This document shows, piece by piece, positions 29,892 through 38,496 of a stretch of DNA of 64,000 bases (its first letter is position 1; every line of letters begins with the position of its first letter). Origin of the DNA: CBDFNC01 sp965249895 (GTDB lineage Bacteria; Pseudomonadota; Gammaproteobacteria; Enterobacterales; CBDFNC01); the NCBI GenBank assembly GCA_965249895.1, contig CBDFNC010000002.1, positions 1-64,000 on the forward strand, read 5' to 3'. The notes under the pieces were generated by a model. The model saw only the letters and a program-made list of their open reading frames with translations. It searched no databases and had not been told where the DNA came from. Both the position numbers and the translations under genes were made by a program.

Positions 29892-31403
29892 TTAGTCTTT
29901 ATACCTATCTCTAATTTTGAGGAATAGATCCAAGTTGTCGACTAGTAGGCGGGTTAGCGCAGGATCAAAATGCTTACCGGATTCCGATTTGATTAGCTTG
30001 AGGATGTCATCCATCTCCCAGGGTTCTTTATAACAACGGGTTGAGCCCAACGCATCGAACACATCGGCAAGGGCTGTAATTCTGCCTTCTACGGGAATAT
30101 CGTTTCCTGCCAGGCCGTTAGGATAACCACTTCCATCCCACTTCTCGTGATGGTTAAGTGCGATGGAGGCCCCCAATTGTAGCAACTCGATATCTGAACT
30201 TTCCAGCATATCATGACCCTGCTTTGCATGAGTCATCATGATCTCCCACTCTTCGCCTTCCAGCTTGCTCGGTTTATTTAATACGGCATCTGGAATAGCG
30301 ACCTTGCCGATGTCATGTAGTGGTGATGCCTGCTTAAGTGTCTCCACTACCTGGCTAGGCAGGCCAGATAACCTAGCGAGGAGTTCGGTGTAGTTAGCTA
30401 CTCGCTTAACGTGACTGCCAGATTCTTTTGATCGGCTTTCGATTACTTCCCCCAGTCGATACATAATCTCTTTTTGATTGTCTACGATAACCTCATTTAA
30501 CCTTATGTTTTCTAACGCAATAATTATATTTTCAGTGAAAAGGTTTAACAGGTGTACATCGACCTCAGACAGCTTATGGGTTCCTTCGATATGAAACAGC
30601 AAGTTGTGACGAGCATTTTTACAATAAAAGACCACTTCTGAGTTGCGGTATATATTTCCTTTTTGTGCGATAGCCTCCCTAATGATATTAGTTTCATCCG
30701 AGGAGAATTCGCTTAGCGTCTGTAGGCAGTTTTTCACATCACCACTCAGTTCCTGTAATTTTGTATCTTTTAACTCGTAAGCATGAGTGATGCTATAAAT
30801 GGTGGTCTCTTCCAGGGATAGCAGTGCGGCAAGCTGCTCCATCGCACCTTCCACAAAAGTGGCTAATGCGTTCTTTTCGAATATACCCTTCGATGCCTGG
30901 ATGACTTTTTCTAGCCCTTTTTTATTTTTTTCCAGTGAACAAATATCACGGTATGAGCGTAAGCTTGAGCGAATAAGGGTTCTTAATTTTTGCGAGGTAA
31001 GTTCTGTCTTATCTTTGTAATCGTTAATATCATAATTAACTACAACATCATCTTCCGGTGCTTGTCCGGGTTGCCCGGTTCGCAATACGATACGGACGCT
31101 GGTGTTTTTTAACTCGGTGCGGATATATTTAACCAGCTGTAAGCCGGCATCATCTGTCTCCATTACCACATCTAGTAATATTAGGGCTATATCAGGAGTA
31201 CTTTGCAGAATGTCTTTGGCTTCCACTCCTGAGTATGCATGAATGAAATCAACAGATTTCTCATCGAAGTTGAATTGTCTGAGGGTGACTTTAGTTATAC
31301 GATGAACCTCAGGTTCATCGTCCACAATCAGGATCTTCCAACCCTCGCTGAACTTTTGAATGCTTTCCTGGCCATCATCGATAATTAGGATATCGTCATC
31401 CAT
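29892..31403 (-). CDS. Response regulator with HD-GYP c-di-GMP phosphodiesterase domain
   Basis: A 503-residue cytoplasmic protein. The receiver domain (about 22-150) has acidic pair Asp28-Asp29 in LIVDDEPEVH, phospho-acceptor Asp78 in ILLDVVM, and a conserved Thr/Lys region. A middle domain (about 165-310) resembles DUF3369, a GAF-like module usual in this family. The HD-GYP domain (about 315-490) has ASPLHDIGKVAIPDAVL, the HD pair and the GSGYPNGL signature, so hydrolysis of c-di-GMP is likely. No histidine kinase is adjacent, so its partner is an orphan elsewhere. It is convergent with the tRNA-Asp array and divergent from ndk. Confidence 0.92.
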   Translation of the reverse strand: MDDDILIIDDGQESIQKFSEGWKILIVDDEPEVHRITKVTLRQFNFDEKSVDFIHAYSGVEAKDILQSTPDIALILLDVVMETDDAGLQLVKYIRTELKNTSVRIVLRTGQPGQAPEDDVVVNYDINDYKDKTELTSQKLRTLIRSSLRSYRDICSLEKNKKGLEKVIQASKGIFEKNALATFVEGAMEQLAALLSLEETTIYSITHAYELKDTKLQELSGDVKNCLQTLSEFSSDETNIIREAIAQKGNIYRNSEVVFYCKNARHNLLFHIEGTHKLSEVDVHLLNLFTENIIIALENIRLNEVIVDNQKEIMYRLGEVIESRSKESGSHVKRVANYTELLARLSGLPSQVVETLKQASPLHDIGKVAIPDAVLNKPSKLEGEEWEIMMTHAKQGHDMLESSDIELLQLGASIALNHHEKWDGSGYPNGLAGNDIPVEGRITALADVFDALGSTRCYKEPWEMDDILKLIKSESGKHFDPALTRLLVDNLDLFLKIRDRYKD

Positions 31404-31585
31404 TTTCGATAGTTGTTATCCGTGTTGTTCACATATTTAATGAATAGACTATCCCCTTGACTTTTCAACTGTGGAAGTAGTATTCATCGTGTCACACGGG
31501 AATCGTTTGCAGCTTGTTTAAGTTGTTCTGGTGGGCGATAATCGGCCATGTTAGGCAATCCCTCATTTAATACAGGAGCCCTTAA

Positions 31586-32014
31586 ATGGCATTTGAACGT
31601 ACCCTTTCTATTCTAAAACCCGATGCTGTGCGCAAAAACCTGATCGGTGCAATTTACCAAAGATTTGAAACCTCCGGGCTGCAGATAATCGCCACGAAAA
31701 TGTTACACCTCACTCAAGAACAAGCTGCCGGTTTTTATGCGGAACATAAAGGTCGACCTTTTTATGAGCCTCTGGTCGAGTTTATGACGTCAGGACCTGT
31801 GGTCGTACAGGTTTTACAAGGCGAAGAAGCAATTAAACGTAACCGTGAAATTATGGGCAGCACTAACCCGGAAGAAGCATCAGCGGGTACTATACGTGCC
31901 GATTTTGCTGAAAGCTTGCGGATAAACTCGGTACACGGCTCTGACAGCACAGAATCTGCTGCCAGGGAAATAGCCTATTTCTTTGCTGACGCAGAAGTAT
32001 TACCGCGCGATTAA
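31586..32014 (+). CDS. ndk: Nucleoside diphosphate kinase
   Basis: Transfers the gamma-phosphate from ATP to NDPs through a phospho-histidine. 142 residues starting at ATG 31586 after AGGAG. The KPDAVRKNLIG start and the active-site His117 in RINSVHGSD are typical. First gene of a block ndk-rlmN-pilW-rodZ-ispG-hisS that is conserved in gammaproteobacteria. Confidence 0.98.
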   Translation: MAFERTLSILKPDAVRKNLIGAIYQRFETSGLQIIATKMLHLTQEQAAGFYAEHKGRPFYEPLVEFMTSGPVVVQVLQGEEAIKRNREIMGSTNPEEASAGTIRADFAESLRINSVHGSDSTESAAREIAYFFADAEVLPRD

Positions 32015-32180
32015 TCCAGGTATGTTGTTGGTAAATGTTGCCAGCAACATCTCTTCTGTCATATGCACCAGTCCCTACGAACTATTCTTATATTAGCCCC
32101 GATTGCTGCTGGCAATCAGGCGACAAAGTTTGTACAATTCGCGACCGTTTTTTAAGTCGTAGTACACCCGAGGCGTAGTA

Positions 32181-33299
32181 ATGAGTGAATCTAAAGTAAA
32201 CTTGCTGGATCTAAACCGAGAAGGCATGCGCCAGTTTTTTGTCGATATGGGTGAAAAACCCTTTCGAGTTGACCAGGTGATGAAGTGGATGTACCACTTT
32301 GGCTGCGATAACTTTGACGAAATGACCAATATTAACAAAGCCTTACGGGCTAAGTTAAAAGAAAGAGCGGAAATTAAAGCGCCGGAAGTAGCGGTAGAGC
32401 AGCGCAGCTCTGATGGCACCATCAAATGGGCCATGAATGTCGGCGGTCAGGAAGTTGAAACGGTTTATATCCCAGATGGAGACAGGGCGACGCTGTGTGT
32501 ATCTTCTCAGGTGGGGTGTGCCTTAGCATGTACTTTCTGCTCTACGGCGCAGCAAGGATTTAATCGTAACCTGAAAGTGTCAGAGATCATTGGCCAGGTT
32601 TGGCGGGCAGCGAAAATTATTGGTCCTGTCGGGAAAAGTGGGCAAAGACCTATTACCAATGTCGTTATGATGGGGATGGGCGAGCCCCTACTGAACGTGA
32701 ATAACGTGGTTCCCGCAATGGAACTTATGTTGGATGATTTGGGTTTTTCGTTATCGAAGCGTCGTGTCACAATTTCGACGTCTGGTGTGGTGCCTGCGTT
32801 GGACATACTGGGAGACCGCATCGATGTGGCCCTGGCTATTTCACTGCACGCACCCAACGATAAGCTACGCAGTGAAATCATGCCGATTAATAGTAAGTAC
32901 AACATTCAGGAGTTCCTGGCTGGTGTTCGTCGATATCTGGCAAAGTCCAATGCGAACCGAAGTAAGGTGACAGTGGAGTATGTATTGTTAGATCACGTGA
33001 ATGACTCCATGGATCAGGCCCATGAATTGGCTAAGGTAATGAAAGATACTCCGTGTAAAATTAACTTAATTCCGTTTAATCCTTTCCCACAGTCCGACTT
33101 TGTAAAACCGAGCAATAGCAGGGTAGACAGGTTTAGCAAGGTGCTAATGGAATATGGGTACACGGTCACCGTACGGAAAACGCGTGGTGATGATATCGAT
33201 GCCGCTTGTGGTCAGTTGGTGGGTGAAGTCATCGACAGAACTAAAAGAACCATGAAAAAACGAGTGCAAGATCAATCGATTTCCGTCACAATGAGTTAA
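32181..33299 (+). CDS. rlmN: 23S rRNA A2503 / tRNA A37 C2-methyltransferase RlmN
   Basis: Radical-SAM methyltransferase that makes 2-methyladenosine in 23S rRNA and some tRNAs. 372 residues. The iron-sulphur cluster motif CALACTFC has Cys113, Cys117 and Cys120. MMGMGEPLLN binds SAM, and the conserved Cys near the C-terminus is in DIDAACGQL, as required for the covalent RNA intermediate. It is followed by pilW after 23 bp, so co-transcription is likely. Confidence 0.98.
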   Translation: MSESKVNLLDLNREGMRQFFVDMGEKPFRVDQVMKWMYHFGCDNFDEMTNINKALRAKLKERAEIKAPEVAVEQRSSDGTIKWAMNVGGQEVETVYIPDGDRATLCVSSQVGCALACTFCSTAQQGFNRNLKVSEIIGQVWRAAKIIGPVGKSGQRPITNVVMMGMGEPLLNVNNVVPAMELMLDDLGFSLSKRRVTISTSGVVPALDILGDRIDVALAISLHAPNDKLRSEIMPINSKYNIQEFLAGVRRYLAKSNANRSKVTVEYVLLDHVNDSMDQAHELAKVMKDTPCKINLIPFNPFPQSDFVKPSNSRVDRFSKVLMEYGYTVTVRKTRGDDIDAACGQLVGEVIDRTKRTMKKRVQDQSISVTMS

Positions 33300-33322
33300 A
33301 TAATTTGACTGACTGAGGACTA

Positions 33323-34090
33323 ATGAAGCAGCTTGTTCTATCAGCTTTTCTGTTGTTGACATTATCCGCTTGCGTCACTGAAACCGTTTCAGTCGGAGCC
33401 GATGGCCAATCGAAATATGACCCTGAAGGGGCAGCCAGAGCGAGGGTCTCCCTTGGGTTAACCTATTTAAACCAGGGGGATAGTGAGCAGGCAAAATACA
33501 ATCTTGAGAAAGCGCTTTCCCATACTCCGAATAATCCTGTAGTTTACCGATCACTGGCTTATTATTATCAGGTCGTAGGAGAAGCACTGTTGGCAGAAAA
33601 AGCATATGGCGAAGCGTTAAAGTTAGCGCCTCAAGATGCCGATACCATGAATAATTATGGTACTTTTCTTTGTAGTGAAGGCAAATACGAAGCAGCGGAA
33701 CAGCAGTTTCTGAAAGCCATTAAGGTCCCCAGTTATATCAAGGTGGCAGATACCTACGAAAATGCCGGTTTGTGTGCGTTAGAAGCAGGTGATTCCGAGC
33801 AAGGGGAGTATTACCTAAAATACGCATTATCCCATAACCCAAGAAAGCCTGTTGCTTTGTTGTCTATGGCACAGCTTTTATTAACCCAGAAAGATTATTT
33901 TACCAGTCGCGTCTACCTGTTGAAGTACCAGCAGGTGACTAAAGATTCGGCTGAAAGCTTATGGACCTGGGTCCAGCTTGAACATCAACAGGGGCGAGAT
34001 GAATCCGCAAAGAAATTCGGATATAAACTCGTTTCCAACTTTCCTAATTCCCATCAGTCACAACTTTATTTAAATAATGAATACAAATAG
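33323..34090 (+). CDS. pilW: Type IV pilus biogenesis/stability lipoprotein PilW (PilF)
   Basis: A 255-residue outer-membrane lipoprotein with signal peptide and lipobox LSAC (Cys17), followed by about six TPR-type helix pairs (for example GLTYLNQGDSEQAKYNLEKA and DTMNNYGTFLCSEGKYEAAE). In Pseudomonas the homologue pilots the PilQ secretin to the outer membrane. Its last codons overlap the rodZ start by 14 nt, which suggests translational coupling. The location between rlmN and rodZ is conserved in the order. Confidence 0.93.
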   Translation: MKQLVLSAFLLLTLSACVTETVSVGADGQSKYDPEGAARARVSLGLTYLNQGDSEQAKYNLEKALSHTPNNPVVYRSLAYYYQVVGEALLAEKAYGEALKLAPQDADTMNNYGTFLCSEGKYEAAEQQFLKAIKVPSYIKVADTYENAGLCALEAGDSEQGEYYLKYALSHNPRKPVALLSMAQLLLTQKDYFTSRVYLLKYQQVTKDSAESLWTWVQLEHQQGRDESAKKFGYKLVSNFPNSHQSQLYLNNEYK

Positions 34091-35033
34091 CGAACTTACG
34101 GATGATATAGAAGTGGTAGGCCCAGGCCAAATGTTGCGCGATGCCCGAGAGAAAAAGGGCTGGAGCCAAGAAGACGTGGCCAGAAAGCTCAACCTGCGGG
34201 CTCATAATATCAATGATTTTGAAAATGAGGAGTTTGATCCCAAGGTTGCTCAGACCTTCACTAAGGGCTATCTCAAGTCTTATGCCAAATTAACCGGCCT
34301 CTACGAGCAACAGGTGCTGGATGCTTATGAACACTTGGGTATTGCCGAGGCGCAATATGCTGAAATGCAAAGCTTTTCCCAGCGAACAAAAAATGAAGCG
34401 CATGACAATCGACTGATGTGGATGAGTTATGGCATCGGAGCGATTATCCTGGGGTTATTGGTTTGGTGGTGGTGGCAAAAGTCAGCGGTAAACACTGAAT
34501 TGCTGGAAGCATCAAGAAGCGAAGATATTATTACGGTAGAGGAAGTGGATCCGGTTGCGCCGGAATATGCCGAGCTGAGCGTCCCGGAGGACGACTCCTT
34601 AATTATTTCCTCTGCATTGGTAGACATCAGCAGTGATACTGAAGAGCTTGCGGTAACAGATGACGTCTTACCCGAAGACATCCCCCAGGAAGAAACAACT
34701 TCTGCACCTGCAATAGAATCTGCGATTGCCGAGAGTGAGGGTGTTGCACCCACAGCAGAGAGTGAGGTTGTAGTTGTGCAAACTACATCTAGTTCACTGG
34801 AATTATCTTTCACCGATGACTGCTGGGTAAAAATTACCGATGCCACCGGCCAAACCCTGGCTGTGGGAGTCAAAAAAGCCGGTTATGAAATGCCGTTACG
34901 TGGTAAAGCGCCTTTTAAAATCGTATTGGGTGCTCCTCAGGTAGTAAAAATCAAATATGAGGGCGAAGCAGTTGATATGAGTCGCTTTAAGGCCGGTCGA
35001 ATTGCCCGGTTTGAATTGCCAGAGGAAGTATAG
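34077..35033 (+). CDS. rodZ: Cytoskeletal protein RodZ
   Basis: Bitopic membrane protein that links MreB to the cell-wall elongation machinery. 318 residues: a Cro/CI-type helix-turn-helix (about 17-85, GQMLRDAREKKGWSQEDVARKL), a single membrane helix (about 114-133, YGIGAIILGLLVWWWW), a long acidic Ser/Thr/Glu-rich linker (about 140-235) and a C-terminal periplasmic DUF4115 domain (about 238-318, LELSFTDDCWVKITDATG). The 3' end (from about CCAGAGGAAGTAT) is duplicated twice downstream together with the start of ispG. Confidence 0.95.
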   Translation: MNTNSELTDDIEVVGPGQMLRDAREKKGWSQEDVARKLNLRAHNINDFENEEFDPKVAQTFTKGYLKSYAKLTGLYEQQVLDAYEHLGIAEAQYAEMQSFSQRTKNEAHDNRLMWMSYGIGAIILGLLVWWWWQKSAVNTELLEASRSEDIITVEEVDPVAPEYAELSVPEDDSLIISSALVDISSDTEELAVTDDVLPEDIPQEETTSAPAIESAIAESEGVAPTAESEVVVVQTTSSSLELSFTDDCWVKITDATGQTLAVGVKKAGYEMPLRGKAPFKIVLGAPQVVKIKYEGEAVDMSRFKAGRIARFELPEEV

Positions 35034-35035
35034 AA

Positions 35036-35146
35036 ATGAGTTATCCGTCGCCGATAATTCGCCGTGGATCTACGCGGCCATATGGTTGGGGATCGTGCCC
35101 GGTGGCGCTGGTTAAATTAGTACCGGCAGAGGAAGTATTGAAATGA
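35036..35146 (+). CDS. Short duplicated ispG-start frame, copy 1 (36 codons)
   Basis: Open frame MSYPSPIIRRGSTRPYGWG... ending PAEEVLK with TGA overlapping the next ATG. The first ten residues equal the IspG N-terminus; the rest is the duplicated rodZ end read in another frame. It could be translated by coupling after rodZ, but I see no independent function. Probably a by-product of the duplication. Confidence 0.3.
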   Translation: MSYPSPIIRRGSTRPYGWGSCPVALVKLVPAEEVLK

Positions 35147-35253
35147 GTTATCCGTCGCCGATAATTCGCCGTGAGTCTACGCGGCTATGTGGTTGGGGAT
35201 CGTGCCCGGTGGCGCTGGTTAAATTAGTACCGGCAGAGGAAGTATTGAAATGA
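35143..35253 (+). CDS. Short duplicated ispG-start frame, copy 2 (36 codons)
   Basis: Open frame MSYPSPIIRRESTRLCGWG... ending PAEEVLK; its TGA overlaps the ispG ATG as ATGA, so ribosomes finishing it could restart on ispG. It differs from copy 1 at a few positions, showing that both frames stayed open while drifting. Its function, if any, would be as a leader peptide. Confidence 0.35.
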   Translation: MSYPSPIIRRESTRLCGWGSCPVALVKLVPAEEVLK

Positions 35254-36365
35254 GTTATCCGTCGCCGATAATTCGGCGTGAATCTACGCGGATAATGGTG
35301 GGTAATGTCCCCATAGGCGCCGGCGCTCCCATTGCTGTTCAGTCGATGACTAATACCCGTACCACAGATGTTGCAGCAACCGTTGCGCAAATTGAAGGCC
35401 TGGAAAAGGTGGGGGCGGACATAGTTAGGGTTTCAGTGCCAACTATGGATGCGGCCGAAGCGTTTAAGAAAATCAAACAGCAAGTTTCGATCCCTTTGGT
35501 GGCCGATATCCACTTCGACTATCGTATTGCGCTGAAAGTGGCGGAGTATGGGGTGGATTGTTTGCGCATAAACCCAGGTAATATTGGTCGAGAAGACAGG
35601 ATCAGATCGGTCGTTGATTGTGCCAAAGATTACAATATCCCCATTCGGATTGGTGTTAATGGTGGCTCACTGGAAAAGGATATTCAGGAAAGGTATGGTG
35701 AACCCACACCTGCTGCGTTAATTGAATCAGCTATGCGTCATGTGGATATCCTGGATCGGCTTAATTTTGACCAGTTCAAAATTAGCGTCAAAGCATCGGA
35801 TGTTTTTTTAGCCGTTGAAGCCTATCGTTTATTGGCCAAACAGATCAAACAACCACTTCACCTGGGCATAACTGAAGCCGGTGGTGCTCGCAGTGGTTCG
35901 GTGAAATCTGCGGTTGGTTTGGGGATGTTACTGGCAGAGGGGATCGGCGACACTTTGAGGGTATCGTTAGCGGCCGATCCCATTGAAGAAATTAAAGTCG
36001 GCTTCGATATTCTGAAATCCCTGCGTATTCGCAGCCGGGGGATCAACTTTATCGCTTGTCCTACCTGTTCTCGGCAGGAATTTGATGTCATTGGAACTGT
36101 AAATACCCTGGAGCAGCGGCTGGAAGATGTAACCACGGCCATGGATGTTTCTATCATTGGCTGTGTAGTGAATGGCCCGGGTGAGGCTTTAATTTCTGAT
36201 TTGGGCGTCACTGGTGGGCACCATCGAAGTGGCTTTTACGAAGACGGTGAGCGTCAGAAAGAGCGTTTTGAAAATGATAACCTGATTGATTCATTGGAAG
36301 CTAAGATAAGAGCCAGAGCGGCTATGTTGGATAGCAATAATCGTATTGACGTAATAGAATCTTAA
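35250..36365 (+). CDS. ispG: 4-hydroxy-3-methylbut-2-en-1-yl diphosphate synthase IspG
   Basis: Next-to-last step of the MEP isoprenoid pathway: reduces MEcPP to HMBPP with a 4Fe-4S cluster; cytoplasmic. 371 residues. Cluster ligands are Cys270 and Cys273 in FIACPTCSRQEF and the Cys/Glu in GCVVNGPGEA, at the same places as in E. coli IspG. The TIM-barrel half begins VQSMTNTRTTDV. Its ribosome site is within duplicated sequence (GAGGAAGTATTGAAATG). It lies between rodZ and hisS, as in E. coli. Confidence 0.98.
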   Translation: MSYPSPIIRRESTRIMVGNVPIGAGAPIAVQSMTNTRTTDVAATVAQIEGLEKVGADIVRVSVPTMDAAEAFKKIKQQVSIPLVADIHFDYRIALKVAEYGVDCLRINPGNIGREDRIRSVVDCAKDYNIPIRIGVNGGSLEKDIQERYGEPTPAALIESAMRHVDILDRLNFDQFKISVKASDVFLAVEAYRLLAKQIKQPLHLGITEAGGARSGSVKSAVGLGMLLAEGIGDTLRVSLAADPIEEIKVGFDILKSLRIRSRGINFIACPTCSRQEFDVIGTVNTLEQRLEDVTTAMDVSIIGCVVNGPGEALISDLGVTGGHHRSGFYEDGERQKERFENDNLIDSLEAKIRARAAMLDSNNRIDVIES

Positions 36366-36397
36366 TTCAGTTGGCAGCTAGATTTAATTTCCACTCA

Positions 36398-36476
36398 TTG
36401 ACTAGAACCCACTAAGCAGAGCTTGGCTTTTCTCAGTGTGTTTGTGTCTTTGGTGGGAAAAACTAATTCTAGTCAA
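36398..36476 (+). other. Long stem-loop in the ispG-hisS gap
   Basis: TTGACTAGAA at 36398-36407 is the exact complement of TTCTAGTCAA at 36467-36476, and CCCAC / GTGGG extend the helix inside after a short internal loop. The enclosed RNA is about 80 nt. It could stabilise the 3' end of the ispG transcript or be a small structured RNA. No further evidence. Confidence 0.45.
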
Positions 36477-36487
36477 GGCCCTTATAT

Positions 36488-36508
36488 GGCCAGTTTTACC
36501 TGGCCTTT
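36488..36508 (+). terminator. Probable weak terminator after ispG
   Basis: GGCCAG / CTGGCC stem with TTTTAC loop, then only TTT. It overlaps the likely hisS promoter, so strength is doubtful. Confidence 0.5.
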
Positions 36509-36523
36509 AAAAGTCCCTATAAT
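36495..36523 (+). promoter_or_regulatory. Probable hisS promoter
   Basis: TTTACC at 36495-36500, 17 bp, then TATAAT at 36518-36523. The leader then contains a small hairpin GCGGG/CCCGC before the GTG start of hisS. Confidence 0.55.
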
Positions 36524-36579
36524 GCCAGACAATTTGTAAGGCGGGTAAACCCCGCACAAAACCATATTCGGAATTTAAA

Positions 36580-37860
36580 GTGGCTAAACAGATCCAAGCA
36601 ATTCGAGGAATGAATGATTGTCTCCCGGAGCAGACACCTGCCTGGCAGAAAATCGAATCGGTATTAAGACAGTTGGTTGCCAGCTACGGTTACTCAGAAA
36701 TCCGCATGCCTGTGTTGGAAAGTACTGACCTGTTTAAGCGCTCCATAGGTGAAGTAACTGACATTGTTGAAAAAGAGATGTACACCTTTGCCGACCGCAA
36801 TGGCGACAGCTTAACGTTACGCCCGGAAGGTACGGCATCTTGTGTTCGTGCAGGTAACGAACACGGTTTGTTGTATAACCAGGAACGTCGCCTGTGGTAT
36901 ATGGGCCCTATGTTCCGCCATGAAAGACCGCAGAAAGGTCGTTATCGCCAGTTTCACCAGTTTGGTGCTGAGGTGTTTGGCATGGCGACACCAGATGTGG
37001 ATGCCGAAGTTATCTTGCTGACTGCAAGGTTGTGGAAACTACTGGGTATTGAAAACCACGTCGAGTTGCAGCTGAACTCGTTAGGCTCCAATGAAGCCCG
37101 TGCGGTTTATCGTGATGCGCTGGTCGCTTTCCTTGAGCAACATAAAGACAGCTTGGATGAAGATAGCCAACGCCGCATGTATTCGAATCCGATGCGAGTG
37201 CTGGATTCGAAAAACCCGGATGTACAAGCTTTGTTGCGGGATGCCCCTAAGCTGTCAGCCTATTTAGACGAAGAGTCACAATCTCATTTCTCGACCCTGT
37301 GCGCTTACCTGGACGCGGCGGGTGTTGCTTATGTTATCAATGAAAAACTGGTTCGTGGTCTGGACTATTACAACCGCACCGTATTCGAATGGGTCACGGA
37401 TAGTCTGGGATCCCAGGGTACAGTATGCGCCGGTGGGCGCTATGACGGTTTGGTCGAACAGCTGGGTGGTAAGGCCACTCCTGCTGTTGGTTTTGCTATG
37501 GGAATTGAGCGTCTGGTGTTACTGCTGGATACCCTGGAGTTAAACCAGGATATTGCCGGCGCCGTAGATATCTATACCGTCCTGGTGGGTGAGGGAACAG
37601 ATCGTCAGGGAATGTTGCTGGCGGAACGACTTCGCAGTGAATTACCCGGCGTAAAACTGATGAATCATTGCGGTGGCGGTAACTTTAAGAAACAAATGAA
37701 GCGTGCCGATAAGAGTGGTGCAAAAATTGCGCTAATCATTGGCGTCAGCGAATTGGAAAATGCGCAGGTAACCGTTAAAGATTTGACGGGTAAAGCAGAA
37801 CAGCAAACTCTTGCTATGGATGCCGTAGCAAGAGTAGTAACAGAAATATTAAAGGGGTAG
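36580..37860 (+). CDS. hisS: Histidyl-tRNA synthetase
   Basis: Charges tRNA-His. 426 residues from GTG 36580. Class II motif 2 is in MGPMFRHERPQKGRYRQFHQ, the histidine-specific motif is LVRGLDYYNRTVFEW, and motif 3 is in TPAVGFAMGIERL. The C-terminal anticodon-binding domain ends the protein. It is directly followed (3 bp) by yfgM and then bamB, which suggests one operon. Confidence 0.98.
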   Translation: MAKQIQAIRGMNDCLPEQTPAWQKIESVLRQLVASYGYSEIRMPVLESTDLFKRSIGEVTDIVEKEMYTFADRNGDSLTLRPEGTASCVRAGNEHGLLYNQERRLWYMGPMFRHERPQKGRYRQFHQFGAEVFGMATPDVDAEVILLTARLWKLLGIENHVELQLNSLGSNEARAVYRDALVAFLEQHKDSLDEDSQRRMYSNPMRVLDSKNPDVQALLRDAPKLSAYLDEESQSHFSTLCAYLDAAGVAYVINEKLVRGLDYYNRTVFEWVTDSLGSQGTVCAGGRYDGLVEQLGGKATPAVGFAMGIERLVLLLDTLELNQDIAGAVDIYTVLVGEGTDRQGMLLAERLRSELPGVKLMNHCGGGNFKKQMKRADKSGAKIALIIGVSELENAQVTVKDLTGKAEQQTLAMDAVARVVTEILKG

Positions 37861-37863
37861 AAA

Positions 37864-38496
37864 GTGGAAAGCTATCAAACTGAAGAACAACAAGTTGACG
37901 CGATAAAGCGCTGGTGGAAAGAAAACGGTAACGCAGTCCTTATCGGTACAGCGATCGGTTTGGCCGGGTTATGGGGCTGGCGCTTTTATAACGACAAGCA
38001 AATCGAATCCCAGGAATTAGCGTCCCAAGCCTATAATACTGTGCTCAATAAACTGGAAGCCCAAGGCGCTGATGCCGCTGAAGAAACCCAGGCCTTTATT
38101 GATAATAACAAGGGCAATAACTACGCTGCACTGGCAGCTATGTTGTTAGCTAAAGAAGCGGTTAAAAAAGGCGAATATCAACTGGCTGAGACTCAATTAA
38201 ATTGGGTAAAAAATAATGGCGGTAATGAAATTTTATTACCCGTGGTTAATATTCGTTTGGCCCGTATTCAGGCACAACAAGAGAAGTATGACGAGGCGCT
38301 GACATCCCTTGGCTTAGTCAAAGATGAGGCCTTCCAAGCCCGAGTGGAAGAAGTAAAAGGTGATGTCTACCTGTTACAAGGGGAGCAGGATAAAGCGCGT
38401 AGTGCTTACGTGGCGGCCATAGCGGCGGGTGGTGCAGAAAACAACCCAGCTCTTCAGCTTAAACTCGACGACTTAGCGGTGGCGAAAAATGGATAA
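37864..38496 (+). CDS. yfgM: Ancillary SecYEG translocon subunit / periplasmic TPR protein YfgM
   Basis: A 210-residue inner-membrane protein starting at GTG 37864. It has a short cytoplasmic part (YQTEEQQVDAIKRWWKENG), one membrane helix (about 22-40, NAVLIGTAIGLAGLWGWRF) and a periplasmic TPR-like domain. In E. coli YfgM associates with SecYEG and PpiD in protein traffic. It overlaps the start of bamB by 8 nt. Confidence 0.93.
   Translation: MESYQTEEQQVDAIKRWWKENGNAVLIGTAIGLAGLWGWRFYNDKQIESQELASQAYNTVLNKLEAQGADAAEETQAFIDNNKGNNYAALAAMLLAKEAVKKGEYQLAETQLNWVKNNGGNEILLPVVNIRLARIQAQQEKYDEALTSLGLVKDEAFQARVEEVKGDVYLLQGEQDKARSAYVAAIAAGGAENNPALQLKLDDLAVAKNG

Larger units (their letters stand above)
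35018..35280 (+). repeat. Three tandem copies of the rodZ-ispG junction, 107-bp period
   Basis: The sequence around the ispG start recurs with ATG codons at 35036, 35143 and 35250, exactly 107 bp apart. Each copy has AGAGGAAGTAT, then GAAATGAGTTATCC and GTCGCCGATAATTCG. Copies 1 and 2 have diverged from ispG after about 13 codons. Each of the first two copies is an open frame of 36 codons starting MSYPSPIIRR and ending at a TGA that overlaps the next ATG (ATGA). The third ATG is the real ispG start. The period is not a multiple of three, so the copies are not fused. Confidence 0.95.
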
